From: Lasiosphaeria ovina | Lineage: Eukaryota; Ascomycota; Sordariomycetes; Sordariales; Lasiosphaeriaceae | NCBI GenBank assembly: GCA_033439765.1 | Contig: JAULSN010000016.1 | Location: forward strand, 1-64,000 | Length of the DNA stretch: 64,000 bases | Direction: 5' to 3' | In this document: positions 25,209-35,099 of the stretch, piece by piece | Layout: each line of letters starts with the position of its first letter | How positions within the stretch are numbered: position 1 is the first letter of the stretch | Program-made: the position numbers and the translations under genes | Notes under the pieces: model-generated | What the model was told of the DNA's origin: nothing | Databases searched by the model: none | The model's input: only the letters and a program-made list of their open reading frames with translations

Positions 25209-26155
25209 TTGACCACAACTACATTTACCACTTGCATGGGTCGGTCACCGCGGGCATGTTTGTCGCATTGACCCCTATGTATTGAGGAGGTGTCTTGCCA
25301 TGGCCGGGACCTGGTGGGCTTTATTATTTGCAGCTGGGCGAAAACCAGATGTGCGTGTATATATGACAATTTCAATGACTGAGTTGGATAAATACCCGAG
25401 TGGATATAGGAATGGAAGTGTTTCCTTTTTGAATCTTTGTGTTGGAACAACGCGCACATCAGTAAAGGGGCTCTGAAGCCTAGCCACGCAGAACTTAGCT
25501 GTTGTCTGATTATCTTCACAGCAGTCTTGAACAGGTCTAGCACATGGGCTAGATCGATATCGACGCTGCCTGCTGGATTGGATTCTGGTTTGCATGGCCT
25601 TAATGGGCAGTTCCCCTGGGATAAACGGGACGACAATACGACGAGAAAGGATTCAGGGGAATAATCAACAGAACGAGGTAGCCCACCCACTCTCCGCGGG
25701 CAGTCGCCGAATCAGAGACAACCAGAGGAAAACAGTACGCTGATATGCAACGCGTGAGCCGTCTCTTCTTAAATTTAATTATCTAGAACTAGGTTCTCGG
25801 CTGGATTGTCGCGCGTCATATGGGGGATTCGAAAGGCCCCGACGACAAAAGAACTAGACTCCGCCGCGGTTTGCAAGTACCCATTTCTTAGAATGAGTGC
25901 CTTCCTCGCACACCGGGTATTATATGACCATAGTGTCGTTTTACTCAAGCATTGGCATGTGTTGATGCTATTTACAGCAGTTAAGCACCGCCTCGGCCAC
26001 TCCCTAGATATTATCTCTAATCACTGCTCGCTAGCTGGTGCTAATGATAATAATAATAATAATAATCGAGGCGGTCATCCCCCCAAATATATACAAGATT
26101 CCCACGCAATTCAACACTGTCCTACCTTGCGGCAAAAAGAAAGGAGAAGCAAAAG
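25209..26155. other. Intergenic; AAT microsatellite
   Basis: No gene supported. A trinucleotide microsatellite (AAT/ATA)n lies at about 26042-26065. The right end runs into a 5S rRNA fragment. Confidence 0.5.
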
Positions 26156-26222
26156 ACATACAACACCAGGGATTCGCTGGTGTTCACCCACCCAACTACG
26201 AGTCTGGCGGTTAGAGTGTGAT
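26156..26222 (-). pseudogene. 5S rRNA 3'-half fragment
   Basis: The minus strand reads as the 3' half of 5S rRNA: GTAGTTGGGTGGGTGAACACC, then AGCGAATCCCTGGTGTTGTATG. The 5' half is absent and replaced by unrelated sequence leading into the RecQ relic. It aligns with the complete 5S copy at 30827-30945. Confidence 0.75.
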
Positions 26223-26352
26223 CTTTTCCCAGATTTTAGGCCCAGAATACTAGCTCCAGAATTTGATTCTAGAAAACAGCATAGATTTCTTAGAACGGCT
26301 AATTCCGCCCTGATGTAGGGATTCGGCTGTTCCTTTCTGGACGGCTTTCTGA

Positions 26353-26700
26353 ATGTTGATCTTTTTTCCCAAAGCCAGAAATAATGAAGCTATCGTCGGG
26401 ATGATGTTAATCCGTGCCGAACCCGGATCGCAAATAAGCGGTCCTCGTAAAGACAGAGCTCCCAAATATAGCATCGAATTTTCTTGGAAAAGCGTGCGGG
26501 TTCTTAAAGCTACTGACTTCCATAATGAGCTTGGACTCTTCGCTATAGATGAACTTCATATAATTAGCAAATGGAGGGAGTTCAGAAAGGACTTTATATA
26601 CCTATATATATTAAGGGCATCACTACTAAGGAGAATTCCGTTCTTTAGCTGCACAGCAACGCTGGACAAGGATAACGAGGCATATATTCTTAAGCATAGG
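26353..26700 (+). pseudogene. RecQ-type helicase fragment
   Basis: The plus-strand frame contains a DEAH-box-like motif II (LFAIDELHIISKWREFR) and a motif III-like SCTATLDKDNEAYILKH, as found in fungal RecQ-like helicases carried by repeats. Walker A and the second RecA domain are missing. Upstream, PKYSIEFSWKSVRVLKA aligns with the usual stretch before motif II. The fragment is AT-enriched, ends abruptly before the 48-bp repeat array and is certainly non-functional. Confidence 0.65.
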
Positions 26701-26738
26701 CGACGGCGACGGCCTCGAGCGAGGCATCTGACACCACC

Positions 26739-27416
26739 ATGACCATGGCGGGATCCGACGGCGAGGGCCCTGAGGTCCTAGTTGTACGATATTTTATTGA
26801 GGAATCCGACGACACCATGGCAAAATCCGACGCCACCATGACCATGGCGGGATCTGAAGACACCATGGCAAAATCCGACGCCACCATGACCATGGCGGGA
26901 TCTGAAGACACCATGGCAAAATCCGACGCCACCATGACCATGGCGGGATCTGAAGACACCATGGCAAAATCCGACGCCACCATGACCATGGCGGGATCCG
27001 ACGACACCATGGCAAAATCCGACGCCACCATGACCATGGCGGGATCTGAAGACACCATGGCAAAATCCGACGCCACCATGACCATGGCGGGATCCGACGA
27101 CACCATGGCAAAATCCGACGCCACCATGACCATGGCGGGATCTGACGACACCGTGGCAAAATCCGACGCCACCATGACCATGGCGGGATCTGAAGACACC
27201 ATGGCAAAATCCGACGCCACCATGACCATGGCGGGATCCGACGACACCATGGCAAAATCCGACGCCACCATGACCATGGCGGGATCCGACGGCGAGGGCC
27301 CTGAGGTCCTAGTTGTGCGATATTTCATTGAGGAATCCGACGACACCATGGCGAAATCCGACGCCACCATAGTGTACTTTCGGACATGTGACGGTACCGA
27401 TCTTTCAGGGACTTGA
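26739..27416 (+). CDS. Open frame made of 16-residue repeats
   Basis: ATG at 26739 opens a 225-codon frame: a unique block (GEGPEVLVVRYFIEESD), ten copies of DTMAKSDATMTMAGS(E/D), the same unique block again, then a short tail to a TGA. There is no signal peptide or membrane segment. The minus strand is equally open over the same bases (26690-27370, and another frame at 26794-27255), so openness by itself is not evidence of coding. It may be a minisatellite that happens to lack stops. No family recognised. Confidence 0.3.
   Translation: MTMAGSDGEGPEVLVVRYFIEESDDTMAKSDATMTMAGSEDTMAKSDATMTMAGSEDTMAKSDATMTMAGSEDTMAKSDATMTMAGSDDTMAKSDATMTMAGSEDTMAKSDATMTMAGSDDTMAKSDATMTMAGSDDTVAKSDATMTMAGSEDTMAKSDATMTMAGSDDTMAKSDATMTMAGSDGEGPEVLVVRYFIEESDDTMAKSDATIVYFRTCDGTDLSGT
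26811..27290 (+). repeat. 48-bp minisatellite, 10 copies
   Basis: Ten head-to-tail units of 48 bp, beginning GACACCATGGCAAAATCC, differ at only a few sites (GAT/GAC-type and CTGAA/CCGAC variants). The array is bracketed by two copies of a roughly 60-bp flank (GGCGAGGGCCCTGAGGTCC ...), at about 26758-26810 and 27291-27345. Confidence 0.95.
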
Positions 27417-27713
27417 GGCTAGTAGGAGAGTGTCGTCCATATGGAAGGTGGCAACTCGGCAGGTGCCAGAGTTAAGTGCAAGGTAAACACTTTCCTCTCT
27501 TCCGGTCTGGGGGTGGTCTGTCAGTATAATGGGAAGGAGCGAGCAAGGAGCGAGCAAGGAGCGAGGAAGGACGCTGTGAAGGACGTTGGGAAGGACGTTG
27601 GGTAGACATATCTCGTCTTGCTCGTGTCCTCTCTCTCTCCCTCTCTTCTTTTGCTTGCTTCTTCGTCGAACGAACAAACTCAGCCGTTTTTCTTGTTGTT
27701 TCAAGCTGCAAAT
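27417..27713. other. Leader region of small membrane-protein pseudogene
   Basis: No gene seen. Contains short direct repeats (GGAGCGAGCAAGGAGCGAGC around 27537-27560 and GGACGTTGGGAAGGACGTTG around 27580-27600). A CT-rich tract (27625-27660) is typical of fungal core promoters just upstream of the ATG at 27714. Confidence 0.5.
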
Positions 27714-28624
27714 ATGTCGCCGACTTGCACCCTCACCCCCACCCAAACCTCGCCGCTCTCCGCGGACCAGTCGAGCTTCGGCTCTTTAGTTGTTGCAGCC
27801 GTCAGCTGCGTCTTTGGCCTCTGGGGCATTATCTAGACCATTATTATGTATAAATGCCCTCCTAAAGGGTCAGAGGGACCCCCAGGAGAGAATGGCAAGC
27901 CCATCCTCGCCGAATACATTGCTGGCCTTACCGCGGCCCTCCCTGGACTCACCGAGTCCGGCACCTCCCTCGCCGCCCAGCTCCAAGCCCTCGCCGTCCT
28001 CAGACAGGAGAACGGTATGTTTTCAGTCATTTCTACCCATATAGCACCTACCTCAGCTCCCTCAGGATAGAGCAACGATAACTTTTACATTCTCGGGGCG
28101 GGTTCGCCTAAAAACCGCATCTTCCACTTACAGTCTTGCAAGAGACATAACTGACAGCTGTTTGCAATTAGACGCCATGATGGCTAGGGTGGCTGCCGCC
28201 GCCGACGCTGCCAACGCCACCGCTAGCAGGCTCGAGGCCGCCCTCGAGACCATCACCGACGCCCTCGAGACCATGGCCGCAGCCCTCGAGACCATCGCCG
28301 CCGCCCTCGAGACCAACGCCGCCGCCCTCACCGCCGTCACCGCTGAGTTCGCCGAGTTCGCCGCCGCCTCCGCCGTCGCCAACGAGCGGGTCGCCGGCCT
28401 CCTCACCGCCGCCGCCGCCCCACCAGCTCCCGCTCCTCCCCTCGGCCCCATTATCCCTCTCGGCGTACCGCTCCCAGTTTCTGCTCCCCTGGTCCCCCCC
28501 CCCCGCCGCTGCTAACCCTCCCGCCGCCGCCAACCCTCCCGCTCCCGCTGACGCTGCCGCCGCCGTCCCTGGGTTCGCCAAGCCAACCAGGGCCTCCACC
28601 GCCCACGCCAACCGCTCCGAGTAG
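27714..28624 (+). pseudogene. Ala-rich coiled-coil membrane protein gene, broken
   Basis: Exons 27714-28014 and 28172-28624 with a 157-nt GTATGT/TAG intron. The intact frame would be about 250 aa: a Ser/Thr/Pro-rich N-terminus, one membrane segment (SLVVAAVSCVFGLWGII), a short basic stretch, then Ala/Leu-rich heptad-like repeats (AALETI, ALETMAA, AALETIAA) and a Pro/Ala-rich tail. Two lesions: an in-frame TAG at 27834-27836 inside the membrane segment (TGG to TAG fits the context) and a frame break in an 11-C run at about 28494-28504, after which removing one C opens the tail to a TAG at 28622. A single C insertion could be sequencing error, but the TAG could not. Family not recognised; layout resembles the genes at 32270 and 43570. 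Confidence 0.6.
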
Positions 28625-29215
28625 GGAGCCCCATGCCCTTGAGTGGACCTACCCACTATAAAAAAGGAGTGGACCTCACCACTATAAAAAGGAAACCCTC
28701 CTGGATCTGCGGTCAGGAGGAGGACAGCAAAAGTCATACTCTATGCCGCCGCGTGGAGCTTTCTACGGTGTCGGTCGAGAGCGGCCAGCAGCGCGCGAAG
28801 TGTGTAGAATCTCGTTGAACGAGGCTGACGGTATGTGTCCTTGGCTGGTACCTCGGCTGCATCAAACTATGTGGCCAGGCTAGCAGGGATCAGGCGGGAC
28901 CCCGGCCTGATGCCCTCAAGCCGAGGCATAAGTGGATATGGGATCCACCGGTCCAGGCTATCATTTCCGCATATATATTCCGCCGTGGCCCAGATAGCTA
29001 GACTTCCTCCAAGCAATCCAGTCCTTAACCTTTCCTCCCAACAAACTAACGGTCGCAAACTTTGTGTAGACATGACCCTTCGATTTGACTTCGATACCAT
29101 GTCTCGGCCGAAACTCTATACGTGTCAACCACCCTTGAGAGATAAAATGCGTTATCACTCCCCTCGCCGAGTTCCTCGAACAGTCCCTCTCGTGCATCAC
29201 ACATAATCTGTCGCC
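28625..29215. other. Intergenic with short duplicated motif
   Basis: No gene supported. GTGGACCTACCCACTATAAA and a near copy (GTGGACCTCACCACTATAAA) occur in tandem at about 28642-28690. Both contain a TATAAA and could be promoter elements, though their order relative to a start is unclear. Confidence 0.45.
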
Positions 29216-30344
29216 ATGCCCGCCGCCCTAGCCGCCCTGAAAAAGATACAGACCGCCCTGGCATCAGCATGGTCAGGCTGCGACGAAAGGAAGAAACCCG
29301 TCACAGTGTCACATGGACCTTGGCTAGAGCCAGGTCCCCTCCCGCGTGCTACTAAGACTTGGGGTTGTCGACTACCCAAGCTCGATTTGGTCGCCGAAGC
29401 CTACAAAAAACACCAGAATGACAATGGCAAGCATGAAGTCAACGCATCTCTCTCGACGAAGCTAGCGGGCGACCTGGCAAGGCCGTTTGGCCAATCAACG
29501 GGGCGAGGGTTCTCGTTCACACGGTTCAGAATCGACCACTTTTACTCGACACTCGTTATGCGGCAACAGGATACGTTCGCGCCCTGGATCGGCCCTGACC
29601 GCACAGTCTCGTTACGAACGCTTTACGAAATTGGCCGTCTCCTCACGCATGCCGACCCCATCTGCGGACACCTCCGGTGGGGGGAGGAATATCCCTTCCT
29701 CGTCCCGAACCTGGCAAACTTCGGTCTCCACCAGCGCTTCAGCGAGGACGAGACTCGCCGAATCACCGCCTTCTTGCTCCCCATCACCGCTCTCGACAAT
29801 GAGGTTGCCCCCTTGAAGGCGGAGGAGACAGGTAACATCCACCCGCGGCTTCGGTGTGCGCTGTTCCACAAAACCGGCTGTATCTGTCGCGACAGCATCG
29901 TATTCGGCTCCCTGTACGTACTCCCTGCCCGTCTCCCAGCGACATGCTAATGGACCTAGGAGATCCTGTCCGCGTTGCTATACCGACTACGCCGTCAACA
30001 TAGTGCCTGATTCCGCTCCAGGTCGGCCCGAGGGACGGCTCTTGGTATTCACCGTGTGGAAATCTTTGGGTGAGGGGTCTGCGAGGTGCATGTACTGGAG
30101 GCCACATCAGACGTCGGCACCGCCCGAGCGCATCTACCCGCTGGGCCATATGCACTATTGTTTTGAAACGGTGCACTATTGTGCTCAAATGATTGTTCCG
30201 GGCGAACACACGTACAAAATCGATGTCGCCGAAATCCAACAGTGCATTGCTTCGGTCCGTGAGAGTCGAAGAGAGGCACCTCCCGAGTATGCCGCTGTCG
30301 TGGAGCCGGGTTCTTGGGTTATTGAGATGGATAAGGGAGAATAG
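29216..30344 (+). CDS. Conserved fungal hypothetical protein
   Basis: Exons 29216-29913 and 29960-30344 encode 360 aa. The 46-nt intron has GTACGT, a perfect GCTAAT branch and CTAG, and rejoins GSL-RSCPRCYTDY in frame. The C-terminal third contains a cysteine cluster (CALFHKTGCIC ... CPRCYTDY) followed by VFTVWKSLGEG. This pattern recurs in fungal hypothetical proteins often annotated with F-box domains (CPTDY then W.DLG.G). No F-box, signal peptide or membrane segment is visible here. The paired cysteines might bind a metal; that is inference. The start has a good context (GTCGCCATGCC). Confidence 0.75.
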
Positions 30345-30556
30345 AGTGGTATTGTTGATCAGCGCAAATGCCGAATCGATGTCTGATGTGTGCACCACCG
30401 ATCTGTGCAACTCAGTGCTTTGTTGCAACTAGAAAATTTCGGCCTCCGGATCCCTTGCCCCCTGTTGTGAAACTATTGGCACTGAACATACTTACTGCCA
30501 AGCTCCGCCGATACTCGTACTCTTTCCTCACACAATCTTGCATACTAATTTTGACC

Positions 30557-30650
30557 CCTTGACAAGCGAATAGGGACTGCAGCTTAATTGTGACCAGACC
30601 TAATTTAGTGCTTTCGTTTTTGCTTTCTTTTCCAACGAGAAAGCATCCTG
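30557..30650 (+). repeat. Dispersed repeat copy (GCGAATAGGGACTGCAG element)
   Basis: AAGCGAATAGGGACTGCAGC continues into GTGACCAGACC and a T-rich CTTTCTTTTCCAACGAG block. The same ordered blocks occur at 57291-57365, and the core alone at 57119-57139. Nature unknown: a short interspersed element or a conserved transcript end. Confidence 0.6.
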
Positions 30651-30826
30651 CCGCTGCTATTTCACGGCTTGCGCGACGAGGTGCCCGAGCCGGCTGGCTC
30701 GCCTCGTGCACGTGAACTAGATGGACCGCGGCCAACCAGCTCAAGGTGCGGCAGGGAAGGAGCGAGCTGTACGGAGTAGCTAGTGCTGGAGATGGAGGGC
30801 GGGACGGATCGAGCGGGACCAAAAAA

Positions 30827-30945
30827 ACATACAACACCAGGGATTCGCTGGTCGTCACCGACCCAACTACTAGTCTGGCGGTCGCTGGCTTGTCTATGGG
30901 AGAGCGGACGGGATCCCGAGTTTTCCAGTGCCTATGGTCGTATGT
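30827..30945 (-). rRNA. 5S ribosomal RNA
   Basis: The minus strand gives a complete 119-nt 5S rRNA: 5' ACATACGACCATAGGCACTG, then CTCGGGATCCCGTCCGCTCT, AGTAGTTGGGTCGGTGACGA and CCAGCGAATCCCTGG, ending GTTGTATGT. The termini pair (ACATACGAC with GTTGTATGT). A run of seven T (30827-30821) follows, as needed to stop RNA polymerase III. The internal A-box/C-box region is intact by eye. 5S genes are dispersed singly in most Pezizomycotina, which fits. Confidence 0.88.
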
Positions 30946-31434
30946 GGAAAAGAGAAGAGCAAACGGCCTTCATATTTGATAGTCATCTGATAGAAATTAG
31001 AAGTAATGGGAGAGCCCGCGCTTCGTTACCATTGCATTCTTCGATAAAACTTTAGCTTGGTATCGGGATTACTATTTGCATGTGTTCTACGGAATATTCA
31101 CACGTATCAAAAATCCCTACCCGCCGCCGAGGACAGTAGTTAGGCGCAGTCTATCGTGTGAGTGTCAGCGCCACCAAAGAATACCTACCATACCCCACCC
31201 CCCAACGGATCACCCCCCCCACCGGATCACCCTTTTCATTTCTAGAAAACGCCGACCTTTACACCCATTTTCCGAGCCTACGGCTCGCCATGATCCTGTT
31301 GTTTATTTTGTTGTATGGGTGCCTTTTCACGGCTTCAGCATTGCTATGACAGCTCTTCATAGAGTAACTGTGCCACCAAATTTACGGAGCCATGCTGACT
31401 GACGCGCTCGCCGAAAAAAGCCACGTCGAAAGGA
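30946..31434. other. Intergenic, no gene seen
   Basis: Open frames are short and start at non-ATG codons. C-rich patches (CCCCACCCCCCAACGG) occur near 31192-31225. Confidence 0.45.
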
Positions 31435-31964
31435 CGAGCCTACCTGAGTCTACCTGACCTGATTCGCCATGGAAGGCGCCCGATACTTTATCCGATCGGT
31501 CCCGAAGGGATTGCGCCTTTGGAAAGGGAAGCATCACTGACTAGCCCGCTCCACACACTGTTGAATTGCGCTCCTCTTGATCAGAGATGAACGCGTGCAA
31601 CAGAAAGAGCGTAGGTCTCGTGGTCCCGAAGACAGTTGATGATTAGTGCTTTGTACCATCCCGATTGAGACCCTCATTTGAACAGGAGGAAACAGCTAAC
31701 ACTGGAAACCCACACTGTTGTACAGTCTAGCAGAGAGAATCGCCTCTGAAGAACGTAAACAAAGGGAGGTTTTGATGTCAAATATAACAAAGTCAACCAA
31801 AATGCGTGTATCGCGTCAAAGTGATTGATTGTGTTACATCTATATGCTCTTATTGCAAGTGTTTGGGGCACCCTTCCTACGTGATCCCTTCGGGACCGGG
31901 ACCGATTGGACAGAGTGTCAGGCGCCTTCCATGCAAATCAGGCCAGGTGATTCAGGTGGGCTCG
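31435..31964. mobile_element. MITE-like element with ~75-bp inverted repeats
   Basis: The left end (CGAGCCTACCTGAGTC, then CATGGAAGGCGCCC and CGGTCCCGAAGGGAT) matches the reverse complement of the right end (CGAGCCCACCTGAATC, CATGGAAGGCGCCT, CGGTCCCGAAGGGAT) with small indels, over about 75-85 bp. There is no transposase frame inside, so it is a non-autonomous element or palindromic relic of 530 bp. I could not identify a target-site duplication. Confidence 0.65.
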
Positions 31965-32269
31965 AGTAAATGTAGTCGATCCTTATCTGGCTGGCACGTA
32001 ATGGCACTCTAATAGGCTTGGGCAAGCGGTGTTGGCCTTGCCGTGTCGTTATTGCCGTTGCCCGCCATCGTAGTTGCCTTCTCGCCCAAGTTTAAGTTCA
32101 AGCAGCCGAAGCAGGCACCACGCGCATCAAGTAGGTTAAATATTTCATCCCACCGCATCTCTCTCCTCTTTTTTTCCTTGTCATCGTATCATTCAAAATT
32201 TTGGAACAACAACACCTTCAAAGCAAATTTTTTTTTTTTTTTGAAATAGAAAACGAGAGAAAAGATTTC
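31965..32269. other. Promoter/leader of the 32270 gene
   Basis: No coding region. A 17-18 T tract at about 32228-32242 lies just upstream of the ATG. Confidence 0.45.
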
Positions 32270-32867
32270 ATGGCCGATCCGGCCGTTGTTCCTGCGCCTG
32301 ACAGCGCTGCCAACTCTCTGCCCGCTCCTCCTGCGCCTGGCAGTGCCGCCGCCGCCGTCAATGCTCTCGTGGCGGCCAACATGCCGCACTTTTCGCGGTG
32401 CCTGTGTGGGCACACCCACCTCTGTCCCTTGACCCCAGCCGTCCACGCTGCTTTGTGAGTCTCCCAAACCAATTGTGCCATCTCGAGGATATCCCCGGTC
32501 TGTCTGATGTCAAGATCGTGTGCTGATCGGATCCGATACTAGGGAGGTGGACGACGAGCTGGAGGGGGGGGAAGGGAGGGTGTAGACCGCCGGCTGTGGA
32601 GAGTGCGGTGGTTGACGTACCGCCAGGGGGTGACGGGGGTATCGGCGCTGCTTGCGCTGTCGTTGGCCGTGTTCGGTGAGTCTCAGGAGCCTACTATGAT
32701 ATATCCCTCTTGTTGCCACAGTGACTGACGAATAATTAGGTTGGGGGTGGTCGTTGGGCTGGTGGGTTGGTGGGGGGGCCGCGGCGGCGGTCATTATTAT
32801 TATCGACATTGGTTTGGCGTTGGCAGCCCGCCCTGGGTGGGAATATCTTTATAATTTCAACAACTAA
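32270..32867 (+). pseudogene. Small single-pass membrane protein gene, one frameshift
   Basis: Exons 32270-32454, 32543-32675 and 32740-32867, each bounded by GTGAGT donors and TAG acceptors. Exon 1 encodes an Ala/Pro-rich start and a Cys/His cluster (FSRCLCGHTHLCPL). Exons 2-3 encode RRLWRVRWLTYRQG and two hydrophobic segments (VSALLALSLAVFGW and AAAAVIIIIDIGLALAA), ending EYLYNFNN. The total exon length is 446 nt, one base short of frame. The break lies in the G run of exon 2 (about 32562-32571), where one extra G would join GREGV to DRRLW. About 149 aa if intact. Family not recognised. A piece resembling the last exon recurs at 33520-33572, so the locus was partly duplicated. Confidence 0.55.
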
Positions 32868-33597
32868 ATATGGTTGTTTTTGGAGTGCTTTTCTCTTCAT
32901 CGTGGCCCACATTTGCTGTCGATATGTGAAAACGACATCTGCGTCCAGCTCCACTCAGTCGGTAAGCGTAGGTGACAGTCCGGATATTTCTTCATCGTTA
33001 CTGACAGCAAAGGCAACACCCACGGCAGCACCCACGGCAACACTCTCAGTAACACCCACGGCAACATCAACCGCGATATTTTCTTCGACCTCCACCTTGG
33101 CCAATCCGAGCATTTCCGTAAACAACAACGCCGACTCCGGGCTCGGCCCAAGTGCAAAGGTGGGACCCTTGGTGTCGATCGTAAAAAGAAGTCATAGACA
33201 GAGCATCTTACATGGTTTTGTATGCAGTGCAAAACTATTTACCGTGGAATGGTGTACAGGAATCTATAGCCGGGTAGTCACTATAACAATGAAAAGGCAC
33301 TACCGCATGCACTGGTCCGGGGGTCTCAATTCATGGTAGAAAGACGTGATTTCTAAAGAATGGCTAGAGAAAGGGGGTAAAGAGCGATGCCGGCCCTCTG
33401 ATCAGAGGGAGGGTGGGCTGCTCACCTTATGCGATATATAGATTAAAGTTGGTCACGAAAAAAAAAGCCAATACTCGGCGGAAGCACGTCCAACACGAAA
33501 GGTTCTCGGATCCGGCTGGCTACAACTCTCGCCCTGGTTTGGAATATTTTCATAATTTCAATAACCAAATATAATAGCTGTTGCCCTCTGCTCGTCG
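32868..33597. other. Intergenic with duplicated 3' exon fragment
   Basis: A low-complexity ACC/ACG-rich stretch (33010-33080, reading TPTAAPTATLSVTPTAT in one frame) lies in a frame opened only from a TTG. At 33520-33572, CGCCCTGGTTTGGAATATTT and onward repeats the end of exon 3 of the 32270 gene (CGCCCTGGGTGGGAATATCT). About 50 bp at 33429-33478 (TATATAGATTAAAGTTGGTC onward) recurs at 39816-39860. Confidence 0.5.
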
Positions 33598-34757
33598 TCA
33601 ATCACCGCCCTGAATAAACCTCTCGATAACCTCGTCCATAAGTTGACGCATTTCCATATCACGGGCCACGTCATCCGGAGGGGACTCTGGTGGCCCGTAA
33701 TTCAGATCCACAGTCTCTAGCCATGGCTGGCTCAGGTTCTTGACGTAGAATACCCTTGAGCCCTTGATAGAATCTCGTTCTGGGTGAACCCAACCGATGA
33801 CTCTTTATTGCGGTTATTAGGGGGTGATACTCTCACCAGGAAGGCCCAGTCACTCACCTGATTGCTGAATCGGAGTCGGTAAAAGCGGCAGCTTCAATAC
33901 GGGATAGGTTGGCGAGCCAGTCGCCGTCTCGGCTTGTAACCGATAGCCTAAGGACCCAGTCGCTCCAGTCGCTCGGGTCGCGCTGTAGGGAGCGTGAGAT
34001 TTTACGCTCATAGGTATGCCCACCAACCGAGGTCCTATTATAAGGCGTATAATTATACGCCTTGATCGTTCCCGAGGGCTCATCCAAGAAGAATGGGGCG
34101 GGGTGGGGATAGTTCAAAAAGCATACTTCGTCGGAAGAGGCGTAATCATCAGTATTCGCCCGCCACGGAACCGATCCCCGGAGACTCGAGAGGTCGTTAA
34201 ACGCGAAACACAGCCTGGCCTCCTGCCAGCGGGCATCCTCGGACGCAAATGGCGATGGTGGGGGGCAAAATAGAACGTCGAACGAGTAGCGAGAAGCGCG
34301 AGGGAGGTACCAGGGGCAACCCCAGCTTAGTCGATATGATGCCGGAGCCGCGCGTCATGCCGTTATGTCCATGCCATTTCGGAACACCTTGGCTGACGTT
34401 GGGATGTCCACCCCTTTGGGTAGTAGCAGCATTGGCAGTGGCAACAGCGGTGGTAGTGGCAGCAGCAGTAGCAGTGGCAATAGTAGTAGCGGGTGCGGTG
34501 TATGTCTTGTTCTTGGGATGTCGTGAGACCCTTGGGAAGATTCGGCGTAGCGCCCGCCCCCAGAGTCTGGTGCTCCCCTTACTAGCCTCTTCCTGCTGCT
34601 GGGCTCTTGTGTCGTTAGGCTCGACTGAGTGCGATGTGGAAGGACGTTTCTCCTTTTCAGAGACGTCGCCCGACTCTAAGTGTGGCGCGTAAGGAGGAGG
34701 AGGAAACGTAGGGTCCAGCTTGTCTTCGGGTAGCCAACCCTTGTTTTCGTTCGGCAT
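33598..34757 (-). CDS. Hypothetical protein with frame break
   Basis: The minus-strand start at 34757 (MPNENKGWLPEDKLDP) leads into a Pro-rich, charged N-terminus and an Ala/Thr tract (TATAAATTTAVATANAATT). The C-terminal half is well formed in the neighbouring frame: WYLPRASRYSFDVLF, then YPHPAPFFLDEPSGTIKAYN and DWVLRLSVTSRDGDWLANLS. It continues across a 55-nt GTGAGT/AAAG intron (33803-33857) to VIGWVHPERDSIKGSRVFYV and a TGA at 33598. Between about 34300 and 34430 the frame shifts by one and no phase-compatible intron is visible, so there is an indel or an unusual splice. Roughly 350 aa in total. Family not recognised; no membrane segment. Confidence 0.55.
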
Positions 34758-35099
34758 GTTGGGAGAATACTATGAAGACCATGCTGAGGAAGAGAGAGAG
34801 GCTATTATACCTCGCTCGGTAGAGTTTGGGACGAAAAAAATATAATTTGACTCGGATATTGCCGACTTGTTAACCACACGGAAGCTTTGGTCGCGGTTGG
34901 TTTGTGTGTCCTGCAGCGGTGGCTGAAGTGGAGCCAGCGCTCGCAACAATGCAAATAAATAAGCCCTGGAGCTGTAATTGTATTTGTTTGTCAAATTGAA
35001 GCCATATTTGAAGATTCTGAGATATATTTGCCTTATTTGTATTATTTATAAATATTTACCGGATCGGAAAAATGATATTCCGGGCCCGGGTAAACCCCG

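Noticed and set aside
26690..27370. 226-codon minus-strand frame through the 48-bp array
   Set aside because: A consequence of the repeat lacking stops in several frames; no independent coding evidence.
28168..28737. 189-codon minus-strand Gly-rich frame
   Set aside because: Antisense shadow of the Ala-rich repeat exon at 28172-28624.
32767..33339. 190-codon plus-strand frame with Thr/Pro-rich text
   Set aside because: Starts at TTG, overlaps the last exon of the 32270 gene in another phase, and is mostly low-complexity.
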